A stretch of 64,000 nt of DNA, from assembly GCF_011075055.1 (NCBI RefSeq), contig NC_058145.1, forward strand, positions 5,799,228 through 5,863,227, written 5' to 3'. Shown piece by piece: positions 23,404 through 32,850 of this stretch; positions within the stretch are counted from its first letter, which is position 1; every line of letters starts with the position of its first letter. The notes beneath the pieces are model-generated. The model searched no databases. It saw only the letters and a program-made list of their open reading frames with translations, and had not been told where the DNA came from. The DNA is from Mangifera indica. Taxonomy: Eukaryota; Streptophyta; Magnoliopsida; Sapindales; Anacardiaceae. The translations under genes and the position numbers were made by a program.

Positions 23404-26400
23404 TCCTCCCGCACGTGAAAAGGATTTGCCCTCAAATCCTCTAATGCCATGTCTTCAAGATATGGGGATAAATCTCCCACATTGAATGTAGCCGACACAG
23501 CCCCAAATTCATCCGGTAGTGCAATTTTGTAGGCATTGTCATTCACCTTTGCAATCACCTCAAAAGGACCATCGGCTCTTGGTGCAAGCTTACTCTTCCG
23601 CTTTGATGGAAACCTCTCTTTCCTCAAATGCAGCCATACTAAGTCACCCGGTTGGAAAAGTGTTGGCCTCCTATGCTTGTTGGCTTTCTTTTTGTAGGCT
23701 TCATTTGCTTTCTCTATTTGCACCTTTATGCTTTCGTGGAACTTCTTCATAACCTTCACCTTTTCTTGTGCATCCTTATGAACTTGCAAATCAATAGGTA
23801 ATGATGTTAGCTCAATAAGAGTAAGAGGGTTAAGACCATATACCACTTCAAATGGAGAATGCCCGGTTGTTACGCTTGGCGCCCTATTATAAGCAAATTC
23901 AGCATGAGGGAGCTTCAAATCCCAATCTCTTAGATGTCGGTTCACCATTGTTCTTAAGAGAGTCCCCAAAGTACGGTTAGTCACTTCCGTTTGCCCATCG
24001 GTTTGAGGGTGATGGGAGGTGCTAAACATTAGTTTTGTTCCTAGCTTTCCCCAAAGTGTCTTCCAAAAGTAGCTAAGGAACTTGGTGTCCCTATCCGAAA
24101 CAATGGTTCTTGGAACTCCATGAAGCCGAACCACCTCTTTGAAGAAAAGATTTGCTACTTTGCTTGCATCATTGGTTTTGTTGCATGGAATGAAATGTGC
24201 CATTTTGGAGAACCTATCAACAACCACCATGATGGAGTCTCTCCCTCTTTGTGTCCTTGGCAATGCCATAATAAAGTCCAAGCTCAAGTCTTCCCATGGC
24301 TGATCCGGAATAGGAAGAGGGGTGTAAGGCCCCGGTTTGAAGCGAGACTTTGCTCTTTGACATGCTCCACATCGAGAAACAATGGCTTGAACATCTCCTA
24401 ACATCCGTGGCCAATAAAAGTGATCTTTGAGTACCTCCAACGTCTTGTGGATGCCAAAGTGCCCAGCCAAGCCGCCACTATGAGCTTCCCTAATTAAGAG
24501 CTCCCTAAAGTTGCCTTGTGGAATACATAGCTTACTCCCCTTGAAAAGAAAACCATCTTGTAAAACATAGTCACCATGAGTTCCTCTTGTGCATTCATTG
24601 ATAATGCTGGACATTTCTTCATCTCCATCATAGTGCTCCTTCATTAATTGGAATCCAAGTACTCTAGCATCAAGGATGGAAAGTAACAAATGCCTTCTTG
24701 ACAAAGCATCAGCAACCACATTAGTAACCCCTTGTTTGTAAGAAGAAACAAATGAAAAAGATTGAAGAAATTCTACCCATTTAGCATGTCTTGGACTGAT
24801 TTTATGCTGCCCATTTAGAAACTTCAAGGCTTGATGGTCTGAATGCAATACAAATTGCTTGGGCCTCAAATAATGGCTCCAATGGTCAAGGGCCCTCACA
24901 ATAGCATAGAATTCCTTATCATAGGTGGAATACCTCCTCCTTGTTTCATTAAGCTTCTCACTGAAATAGGCAATTGGTTTCTTGGATTGAGTCAATACAG
25001 CACCTATCCCAACCCCACTTGCATCACATTCAACCTCAAACAATTGATCAAAATTCGGTAAGACCAAAATGGGTGCTTCACAAAGTCTTTGCTTGATCTT
25101 TTCAAATGCATCATTGGCTGCCTTTGTCCACTCAAAATTCCCTTTCTTCATGCACTCGGTGATGGGTGCCATAATTGAGCTGAAGTTTGGAACAAAACGC
25201 CTATAAAAGGAGGCAAGACCATGGAAGCTCCTAACTTCGGTGATTGTCTTTGGTTGCGGCCAGGTCTTGATGGCTTCAACCTTGGTTTGGTCCACCATGA
25301 CTCCCTCACTTGATATTACATAGCCAAGGAATACCACACTCTCTTTGAAGAACTCACACTTCTCAAGCTTAGCAAAGAGCTGCTGTTTTCTCAACACTTT
25401 AAAAACTGCTCTCAAGTGCTCCAAATGATCTTCATGATTTTTGCTATACACAAGGATGTCATCAAAATAAACAACCACAAATTTACCAAGAAAGGATTTG
25501 AGTACCTCATTCATTAGCCTCATAAAAGTGCTTGGTGCATTGGAGAGTCCAAAAGGCATGACCATCCATTCATAGAGTCCACTCTTGGTTTTAAATGTTG
25601 TCTTCCATTCATCTCCTTCCCTCATCCGAATTTGGTGATAACCACTTCGGAGATCAATCTTTGAAAAGGTTGTGGCACCATGGAGTTCATCAAGCATGTC
25701 ATCTAATCTTGGGATGGGGTACCTATATTTGATGGTGATGTTGTTGATTGCCCTACTATCAACACACATTCTATATGTCCCATCTTTTTTTGGTACTAAT
25801 AAGGCTGGAACAGAACATGGACTCATACTCTCCCTTACAAACCCTCTAGCAATTAGTTCCTCCACTTGCCTTTGAAGTTCTTTGGTCTCCATTGGGTTAC
25901 ACCTATAGGCAGCTCTATTAGGAAGTGGTGCCCCCGGAATAAGGTCAATATGGTGTTCAATACCCCTAAGTGGTGGCAAACCAGGTGGAAGATCACTAGG
26001 GAAGACATCCTCAAATTCGGCTAATAAGGGTTTCACCTTAGGACTTGGTTCACTCACCCCTTTTTCTTCTCTCCTCTCAACCATCAATAAGGCTAGCACT
26101 GGTTTTTGAATGGCTAAGGCTCTCTCAATTCTATTTCTATTCAAAAACAAGTTATCTTTCTTCTTCTCATGTTCAAGTGGTATGGAAGCTAGTTGACTAG
26201 GCTTAAGAGGTGTCAAGGTAATGAGTTTATTCTGAAATTTAAAAGAATAGGTATTCTTCCTACCATCATGTCTAACACTTCTATCATATTGCCATGGCCT
26301 CCCCAAAAGTAAATGACATGCATCCATAGGAATAACATCACAAAGCACCTCATCAATATAATGGTTGCCAATTGAAAAGGAAATAAGTACTTGCCTAGTA

Positions 26401-26582
26401 ACTTGAAGGCTGGTTCCATTGCTCAACCATTGCAACTTGTAAGGTTGAGGATGTGGTGTGGAAGATAACTTGAGTTTGTCCACCAATGTAGTTGAGGCAA
26501 CATTGGCACAACTCCCACTATCAATTATCAAAGAACATACTCTCCCACTAATGGTACACCTTGTTTGGAAAATGTTGAGTCT
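23112..26582 (-). CDS. pol: Pol polyprotein of element B1 (protease-RT-RNase H-integrase)
   Basis: The polyprotein copies element RNA into DNA and inserts it. The open frame starts right after the gag stop at 26583-26585; the first ATG is at 26531. Numbered from that ATG (1139 aa), the protease DSG is at residues 4-6, the RT catalytic box YFDD at 355-358, RNase H starts with CDASGVGIGAVL near 505, and the integrase HHCC finger lies near 680-730. The integrase catalytic triad is D752, D813 and E849, a DD35E arrangement. The tail PRADGPFEVIAKVNDNAYK...FNVGDLSPYL is followed by about 97 residues read from the 3' LTR, including a doubled DPKLKMD. No disabling change is visible inside pol. Expression needs passage of the TAA or internal initiation. 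Confidence 0.92.
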   Translation of the reverse strand, partial: RLNIFQTRCTISGRVCSLIIDSGSCANVASTTLVDKLKLSSTPHPQPYKLQWLSNGTSLQVTRQVLISFSIGNHYIDEVLCDVIPMDACHLLLGRPWQYDRSVRHDGRKNTYSFKFQNKLITLTPLKPSQLASIPLEHEKKKDNLFLNRNRIERALAIQKPVLALLMVERREEKGVSEPSPKVKPLLAEFEDVFPSDLPPGLPPLRGIEHHIDLIPGAPLPNRAAYRCNPMETKELQRQVEELIARGFVRESMSPCSVPALLVPKKDGTYRMCVDSRAINNITIKYRYPIPRLDDMLDELHGATTFSKIDLRSGYHQIRMREGDEWKTTFKTKSGLYEWMVMPFGLSNAPSTFMRLMNEVLKSFLGKFVVVYFDDILVYSKNHEDHLEHLRAVFKVLRKQQLFAKLEKCEFFKESVVFLGYVISSEGVMVDQTKVEAIKTWPQPKTITEVRSFHGLASFYRRFVPNFSSIMAPITECMKKGNFEWTKAANDAFEKIKQRLCEAPILVLPNFDQLFEVECDASGVGIGAVLTQSKKPIAYFSEKLNETRRRYSTYDKEFYAIVRALDHWSHYLRPKQFVLHSDHQALKFLNGQHKISPRHAKWVEFLQSFSFVSSYKQGVTNVVADALSRRHLLLSILDARVLGFQLMKEHYDGDEEMSSIINECTRGTHGDYVLQDGFLFKGSKLCIPQGNFRELLIREAHSGGLAGHFGIHKTLEVLKDHFYWPRMLGDVQAIVSRCGACQRAKSRFKPGPYTPLPIPDQPWEDLSLDFIMALPRTQRGRDSIMVVVDRFSKMAHFIPCNKTNDASKVANLFFKEVVRLHGVPRTIVSDRDTKFLSYFWKTLWGKLGTKLMFSTSHHPQTDGQTEVTNRTLGTLLRTMVNRHLRDWDLKLPHAEFAYNRAPSVTTGHSPFEVVYGLNPLTLIELTSLPIDLQVHKDAQEKVKVMKKFHESIKVQIEKANEAYKKKANKHRRPTLFQPGDLVWLHLRKERFPSKRKSKLAPRADGPFEVIAKVNDNAYKIALPDEFGAVSATFNVGDLSPYLEDMALEDLRANPFHVREDDPKLKMDDPKLKMDDPCSIHSPSKTPSSAIQSRPIEEYQVQPHHLLNSALHEVWSPKPCLEESQAQNLPMFKPISSLLSFWGPKPSFGYSFITWIH
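23404..23414 (-). promoter_or_regulatory. Polypurine tract of element B1
   Basis: GCGGGAGGA on the minus strand directly before the LTR start TGATCC. It lies inside the pol reading frame. Confidence 0.75.
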
Positions 26583-27839
26583 TTAATCTTCATAGGGCAG
26601 ATTCTTGGCATGTAGAGTTCTCCTAATGACCAGCAAGTTCCCCTCATCGGCATCTTGAATGATCTCTTCATCTTCGGCCTCATCATCTCCATGGCAAAGA
26701 ACCTCATCTTGTTCCTCCTCTTCTTGATCTTGAATAGCTTCTTCAATGGCTTGGATCTCCTTGATAGTCATAACCCTCCTATTGGGGCAATTTGCTTGGA
26801 AGTGACCATAACCATGACACTTGAAACATTTCTTCTCCATTGGTGCATTCTTTCCCGGCGTTGGTCTTTCCTTAGGAAGTTCGTTCACTTTTTCCTTGCC
26901 CTTATCCTTGTAAGTAGGCATGGTTTTGGTGAAAGAAGGAGAACCTTTGGTGAAGGAGGTTCCCTTGTTGAATGGCTTGGTGGATGGGGGTTTCATGTTC
27001 TTTCCTTGCCGTTCCACCTTGATGGCCAATTTACAAACATCTTCAAATGAGCAATATGGCTGGAGATCAACCATATTAGCTATATCTTGTCTTAGGCCCC
27101 CAAGGAACCTAGCAATAGTTTGCTCCTTAAGTTCTGGAAGTTCACTCCTCATCATGAGTTTCTCAAACTCTCTAATGTATACTTCCACATTATTGTCTCC
27201 TTGTTTGAGTGTATGCAGTTTGAGGTAGAGATCTTGCTTGTGGTTCTCCGGCAAAAATCTCTTTTTGAGGAGTTTCTTTAATTTCTCCCATGTCCTCACT
27301 CTACTCTTACCCTCCCGATCTCTTTGTTTTCTCAAATTTTCCCACCAAAGAGATGCATAATCCTTAAACTTCAAAATAGCTACCTTGCACTTCTTCTCTT
27401 CAGAATACCCTTTATAATCAAATACCCTCTCAATAGCATGTAACCAATCCATGAAGTCATCCGGACTAAGGCTGCCTTCAAACTCCGGTATGTCTATTTT
27501 AAGTCCATGGTCATCATCAAAGTTTCTTCTACGGGCTGTAAATCGCTCCCCTTCACTAGAATCACTATCAATTATCAATTCTTCTCCATGGTGTACAGGT
27601 GGAGGGGGTTGTCTTAAGTGTCTTCGTGGTGGGGGTTGTGGGATGGTTGGAGGTGTGGTAGTTCGGTTTTGGTGTGGATGTTGGTTTTGGGTGACAGCAA
27701 AGTTGCTAAGTATTTGCGTTAATCGGGTCATTTGATCTTTAAGTTCTTGGATCTGCCCTTCAAGTTTTTGGTGCCCAAATACCCATGGGTGAGGTGGTGA
27801 GGATGAGCCACTTTCTCTAGACATGACGAAATGGTGCAA
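26583..27839 (-). CDS. gag: Gag of element B1
   Basis: A 418-residue capsid/nucleocapsid protein that would form the cytoplasmic particle in which reverse transcription occurs. Residues 1-110 are Pro-, Gln- and His-rich. The retrotransposon gag domain follows (about 115-300), with IPEFEGSLSPDDFMDWLHAIERVF and SLWWENLRKQRDREG. A CCHC knuckle has C338, C341, H346 and C351. The acidic tail is QDQEEEEQDE. The frame ends YED-TAA; C1 has CAA at the matching codon and reads straight into pol. Start chosen at the first ATG, which encodes MHHFVMSRESGSSSPPHP; the MSRESGSS methionine six codons on aligns better with the MSHKRTSSS start of family C. Confidence 0.92.
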   Translation of the reverse strand: MHHFVMSRESGSSSPPHPWVFGHQKLEGQIQELKDQMTRLTQILSNFAVTQNQHPHQNRTTTPPTIPQPPPRRHLRQPPPPVHHGEELIIDSDSSEGERFTARRRNFDDDHGLKIDIPEFEGSLSPDDFMDWLHAIERVFDYKGYSEEKKCKVAILKFKDYASLWWENLRKQRDREGKSRVRTWEKLKKLLKKRFLPENHKQDLYLKLHTLKQGDNNVEVYIREFEKLMMRSELPELKEQTIARFLGGLRQDIANMVDLQPYCSFEDVCKLAIKVERQGKNMKPPSTKPFNKGTSFTKGSPSFTKTMPTYKDKGKEKVNELPKERPTPGKNAPMEKKCFKCHGYGHFQANCPNRRVMTIKEIQAIEEAIQDQEEEEQDEVLCHGDDEAEDEEIIQDADEGNLLVIRRTLHAKNLPYED

Positions 27840-27866
27840 TGAGTGATAGGTATTTAGTGTGCGGTG

Positions 27867-28051
27867 TTTGGATTTTGGAGTAGTGTTTAAGGTGTAAACT
27901 AAGTGTGAGGTTTTGTTTTGGGTGCTGGAAGTTTATAAAGGTAAGAAATGTAGGAGAAGTTTGGATTTTGGAGTAGTGTTTAAGGTGTAAACTAAGTTTA
28001 AGGCTCTGTTTTGGGTGCTGGAAGTTTGTAAAGGTAAGAAATGTAGGAGAA
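27867..28051. repeat. 93-bp tandem duplication in the B1 leader
   Basis: The unit starting TTTGGATTTTGGAGTAGTG occurs at 27867 and again at 27960, between the gag start and the 5' LTR. The second copy differs by a few substitutions (for example AAGTGTGAGG against AAGTTTAAGG). Confidence 0.85.
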
Positions 28052-28145
28052 GAACCTTACTCACACAAAGAGTTCAACAACAACCACCGGCCTTTGCATC
28101 CGGGAACAACCAAGTAAAAGAAAACTCACCTCGCTCCAACCTAGT

Positions 28146-28157
28146 GCTCTGATACCA
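28146..28157 (-). promoter_or_regulatory. Primer-binding site of element B1
   Basis: TGGTATCAGAGC on the minus strand, complementary to the 3' end of plant initiator tRNA-Met, two bases inside the 5' LTR edge at 28160. Confidence 0.93.
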
Positions 28158-28159
28158 AA

Positions 28160-29134
28160 TGATGTGGTTTTAATTCAAGTTCAACTAATAGGTGAGTTAT
28201 ATTAGGATGACCAAGCAAGTTCAATCCCAAACACAACTTCTAAACTACCAAACTCAATAGAAAAAGAACAATTTCCAGCCAAATAGAATTCAGGAGAGAT
28301 TTCAGCCAAGGAAGAAAATGATAATAAATGAGATTAAGAACAAACAAACAACAATCTAACCAATAAACCAAGGCCTAAAGGGAAACCCACCAGCCTTGAA
28401 TCACCACCAACCCCTTGGTCAAGAGTTGGATAAAGAGAAATTGCAAACAATTGCAAGAAAGACTTTCTTTAATATTCAAGCTAAGTAAAAAACGTACATA
28501 AGCCAAGGATAGTTTAAATAGGCTTCAAACTACAATTAAATGAAACCTAAATGAAGCTACATTACATTTCAAGCTCATTTCAAAGGCATTTGGCTCTAAT
28601 CTTCATGTTAATCCCAAAGGAGAATGCAAGGCAAGGGAAGGCCAAATTGTCATGAATTGTCTTGCCAAAAGAGGTAATTCCTAGAGCCATGTGATATGTC
28701 AACTCTTGTCTCTTTCTTTGAGCTTCTTTGACTTGCTTAGCTTCACCCAAGGCAACTAACAAACTGAATTAAGCATAAACTAGCACAAACAACAAGTAAA
28801 ATGCATAATTAGACAATAAAATATCTAGAGCTAATTAAACACTCTATTGGGCTTGTTGGACTTCTAATGGATCCAAGTGATAAAAGAGTAACCAAAGGAG
28901 GGCTTAGGACCCCAAAATGAAAGAAGGGACGAAATGGGCTTGAACATAGGTAGGTTTTGTGCTTGACTCTCTTCAAGGCAAGGTTTTGGGCTCCACACTT
29001 CATGTAGGGCCGAATTTAACAAGTGATGAGGTTGGACTTGGTATTCTTCTATTGGTCTTGATTGGATTGCACTTGATGGAGTCTTGGATGGACTATGGAT
29101 TGAGCATGGATCATCCATTTTCAGTTTTGGATCA
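28160..29134 (-). repeat. 5' LTR of element B1 (975 bp)
   Basis: By eye identical to the 3' LTR except for the missing second 21-bp unit. A TATTTAAA box is visible on the minus strand (plus 28513-28520) and is a candidate promoter. Confidence 0.95.
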
Positions 29135-29139
29135 TTCTC

Positions 29140-29153
29140 ACTAAAATAAGCTA
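29140..29153 (-). pseudogene. RNase H stub of element C' beyond B1
   Basis: After the TTCTC duplication, 14 bases continue the C' RNase H sequence (codons for IAYFSE on the minus strand) before LTR sequence in the opposite orientation begins. It proves that B1 interrupted C' and that C' was also broken at this point. Confidence 0.7.
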
Positions 29154-29690
29154 TTGATGTATACAAGGCTCCATTGTCATTTTTGGGTTCCAAGTCATCC
29201 TCAAGTCTCCATGCAGCCTTTGAAGCCAAGAAGAATGAATTTCTAGCAAATCCTAAGCCATAGGAAGCATTCAATTTCAATTTTGGCCTAACTTCACTTT
29301 TGGGCATAGCCTTATTAGTTGGACTCAAGAATCCCTTGAGTAGTTTGCTCTTTTGGCCTAAAATAAGCTTCACATGGTGCCTTTCCAAGCCCAATTCACC
29401 CAAGACTCTTTTGAAGCCCATTTAGTTGAATTGTAACTAAAAAGGAAGTAAGTAACTTTAGTTGGTGGACATAGTTCCACTTTTTAGGGAAAAGTTGTTC
29501 CTTTTTGTTATTTTCTTCGTTAATATGGTATGACCTTAGTTTATTTGATTGGCTAAGCTTAAATGAAGAGCATAGCTTACTTGTCTAATTAATGACCTAT
29601 GCATATTCATTTTGCCGCCACTTCCTCTTGTATATAAGTGTGGCTTTTTCACTTGTAAACTTTAGACTCCTTTGATAGTGAAAATCTCAA
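29154..29690 (+). repeat. Family C LTR fragment, inverted relative to C'
   Basis: Starts TGATGTATAC, the family C LTR start, and follows that LTR through GCCCATTTAGTTGAATTG, GGTGGACATAGTTCCAC and a TGTATATAAGTG box. It stops near 29690 at GAAAATCTCAA. It is closest to the C' LTR (17713-18722) but in the opposite orientation. The last about 300 bp of the LTR are missing, and a shortened middle replaces part of U3. Confidence 0.75.
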
Positions 29691-31174
29691 AGTTTTGACA
29701 ACTAGAATGAAGTTCCCTTGAATCAACTAGAGAACTTAGTCAGACATTATGGAATAAAAGCACAAGAAAAAAATAAAAATTACGTTCTTCCTCTTTTCCC
29801 TTTCCCCTTAACCTAGCAACTTAAGAGTTATATTTATAACTCCTAAAATTAATGCAAATAAAATTTCATCTAAGGTACACATTTTTCTAGGCTTCCACCT
29901 TTATTCAACTCCCTCTTGAAGTAGGACCAAGTCTTTATGTTAGCCATACAAAAATAATCCAATTCAGCTAAGAATTAGCACTCTTGGATTCCATCAATAA
30001 CTTCTAGTCCAATTTCGAATAGGAACATGATTTTCCTAGGCTTTGACTCCTTCATAAGAATTGTAGCTTAGGATGTGTAGATGAATCAGGGCTTTTGAAT
30101 CACCTGAAGTGGACATTGGAAGCCTCAGATACCTTTTTTAAAGATTCAATGTTTAGATAGAAATCCTAATCTGATTAGGATTTCCAAATCTACCTTTAAA
30201 GCAAAAAATTAAATTTCTCCACTTACAATTAATAGTAATGACAAGTAAAGGTTGATTCATAGAGACTAATTAATCAAATTCACAAATAACTAACAAAAAA
30301 GGAAAGTGGTTGATAGACAAGAAAAAATTTCTAAAAACTAAATTATGTAGTCAAAATTCAATCAAAGACAATTTCTTTTCAAAGAAAATTACCACAATTG
30401 CAAACTAGTCCCTAACCACTAATATATAAATTTCATTCTCCACAGAGACTAATTAATCAAATTCACAAATACCTAACGAAAAAGGAAAGTGGTTGATAGA
30501 CAAGAAATTTCTAAAAACTGAATTGTGCAATAAAAAATCAATCAAAGAAAATCTCAATTCAAAGAAAATTAGCACAGTTGTAAACTGATCCCTGACCACT
30601 AATATATAAATTTTATTATCTATTCAAATATTTAACACTAGATTACAAAAGACTAAACAATTTATATCTTCCCAAATTTTGTTAATCTGAGCCGAACACA
30701 CAAATTAGTTATTTTCAATAAATCAGTTGGTATTAAGCAATCCTCTTGAAATTATTGATAGCATTATGAACCAGGAAGGAGTTAAAGATGAACAAAAATC
30801 AAACAAGTGTCAGATTATTTAATTCATTCTATATCTCTATTAAAGAAGCACCAAAAAGTTGGATCATAATTGTTCTTGTTCAATTGCTACTCCAATTGAA
30901 CATCATAACATGTAAGCAGAAATAAATATTCTTAGGATCACAAAAAATTCATACCTAGATTGCAATACATACGTTCTTTGATGATGTTTGATGATCAACG
31001 CACCCTAATTGATAATCCACAACATAGTTTGCCTTTTTGTTCTTTATATATTCTATGGGTTTGGTTTAGGTTTACTGGTTTTTTGCAGAGAAGAAGAAGA
31101 AGTAGAAAGCGTTCCAAAAAGCGATGCCAAGAAGTTATGTAACTTTTGTTTTTAATATTAAGCGGTAGTTGGGA
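29691..31174. other. Non-coding stretch between LTR fragment and element D
   Basis: No frame longer than 60 codons and no transposon protein motif. It contains one clear tandem duplication (30261-30624). The sequence looks like decayed LTR or intergenic DNA; I could not match it to another part of the window. Confidence 0.45.
30261..30624. repeat. 183-bp tandem duplication
   Basis: AGAGACTAATTAATCAAATT begins copies at 30261 and 30444. Both run through GGAAAGTGGTTGATAGACAA and end near CCACTAATATATAAATTT. The copies differ by small indels and substitutions. Confidence 0.85.
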
Positions 31175-31441
31175 TGTAACCTCTCCTAACCAATAGGTGT
31201 GTTATAGAAAAACGGTAAGAGTTTCCCTATTTTAGAGGGCCCGGGGAATATTTTCTTTCTTTTATTCAATTATGCCCTGTAACACTCCCAATTAGCAATT
31301 CACATAAACCAATCCTACCAACCGACTAGATTTTCATCAACTTAATCACAATTAATAAAATAAGTACATAATAATAACCATCATAAAAATTATCACCCAT
31401 AGAAACTTTACAATCAATTTTCATAACTAGCTATATATATA

Positions 31442-32021
31442 TTTTTTGGAAAGTAATAAATTTATACCAAAGAGAAAAGGATTTACAAGTGGCTTATCTA
31501 GGACAAGCCCCTAGATTAAGCCTATCACAAGCATACCTAGGACAAACCCCTAGGTTATGCCGAAACAAGAAACAACATATAATCAACCCTTGGTACAAAG
31601 AGCACCACGACAACATCACAAAATAATCATACTACAAGAAACAAAACTCAAGACCGAACACCACCATAAGACTACTCAAAAATTGCATGAGGTATACCCC
31701 AATTGTTTGCAATTAACACATTTTCACTAGACTTGTTAACTTTTTTCAAGCAAGATACTCTAACTCTAACACAATCTTTGATAAGCATTGTAACTCTCTT
31801 CTTTGGTAATCCACCTCTTCCAAAGCAAATGTCATTCCTAACCTTCCAAATGTGGTAGACGGTTGCACCAAAGCATAGCTTACTCAAAATATACTTGAAA
31901 CTATTCTCCTTCCATTTGTTACCCAATTCCGCAATCAAAGAGGCCCACGGAATGGAATTAAGTTGTTGATGGCATAAATTAAGCATTCCATTCCAGATTT
32001 GGGAGCTAAAAGCACACCTAA
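31442..32021 (-). mobile_element. LINE L3, short 5'-truncated copy
   Basis: A poly-T start (31442-31447), the shared LINE 3' UTR and the last about 120 codons of ORF2 on the minus strand (SQIWNGMLNLCHQ...IWKVRNDICFGRGGLPKKR, ending PHAIFE). The duplication AACTAGC(T/C)ATATATATA flanks it at 31425-31441 and from 32022. The corresponding part of the other D LTR (46002-46020) is uninterrupted, which confirms the insertion. Confidence 0.88.
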
Positions 32022-32026
32022 AACTA

Positions 32027-32030
<4 letters not shown>

Positions 32031-32082
<52 letters not shown>
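32031..32082. repeat. (TA)n microsatellite in the D LTR
   Basis: Pure TA run of about 52 bases beside L3. The other D LTR has the same tract at 46012-46064, so it belongs to the LTR. Confidence 0.95.
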
Positions 32083-32088
<6 letters not shown>

Positions 32089-32776
32089 TAGATATAGCTA
32101 TACACAATCACATAAATACATATAAGAAACAAAATATATATATATCCACCAATATCTACATCAAGTATATATATATATACATATATTCACATATACATCA
32201 AAACATATAAATCAACAAAATTATGGTGCCTTTCTCCCTCAGCCTCATGTCTCACTAGTGCTCCCCGAGAACCTTTGCTGTAACTCTTTACCTGTAAAAT
32301 ATTAAATTAAACGAAGTGAGCGACTACAGCTCAGTAAGAAAATCATACTCAATACTCAAAGTATTTCATACCAGTACTAATCTCTTCTATACTCAGCGTG
32401 TTTGGGCTATTTACAACAAAAATAATTAACACAGAACACGCATTAAACACATATCATAATTCTTTTCTTTCACCTATTTATTCATTTCCTTACTATACAG
32501 ATATGACTCACTCGTTATGATTTATGCATGTAATGAGTGTCATGACTTTTCTATTTTCTGATCGTACATCTTTCTCAACTCTTTATCAACCACATAGGCT
32601 TGCATGTATGATTCTAATGCAATTGACTTTCATAAAATATTTACTAATTCTTTTTCTTTTTTTAATTTTTTTATTTTATTGACCGGTCTAGACTACATAT
32701 GACAGTACTTGCAATCACCAAAAAGGTACAATTCTCTCTTACACGCATATTTTATTGTATTTTTTTCTTTGCTGTC

Positions 32777-32850
32777 CACACAGTACAACTAATATTTTTC
32801 TTTGCTGTCCACACAGTACAACCGATATTTTTCTTTATTGTCCATATAGT
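32777..32850. repeat. Short tandem repeat in the D LTR
   Basis: A roughly 31-bp unit around TTTTTCTTTGCTGTCCACAC and AGTACAAC is repeated about three times (TGTCCACACAGTACAACTAA, TGTCCACACAGTACAACCGA, TGTCCATATAGTACAGC). This kind of sub-repeat is common in long LTRs. Confidence 0.75.

Larger units (their letters stand above)
22408..29134 (-). mobile_element. Element B1: complete Ty3/gypsy (CRM-like) retrotransposon
   Basis: Both LTRs (22408-23403 and 28160-29134), the primer-binding site, gag, pol and polypurine tract are present, with the 5-bp target duplication TTCTC at 22403-22407 and 29135-29139. It sits in the RNase H region of element C'. By eye the LTRs differ only by a 21-bp duplication in the 3' LTR, so the insertion is recent. 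Gag and pol are long and open; the only visible lesion is an in-frame TAA between them. The clade call is based on DSGSCANVAS in protease, the RT style and the LTR/pol overlap. Confidence 0.93.

Noticed and set aside
30261..30624. 183-bp tandem repeat as a centromeric satellite unit
   Set aside because: The length is in the satellite range and CRM-like elements are nearby, but only two copies occur and they are flanked by unrelated sequence, so there is no array.
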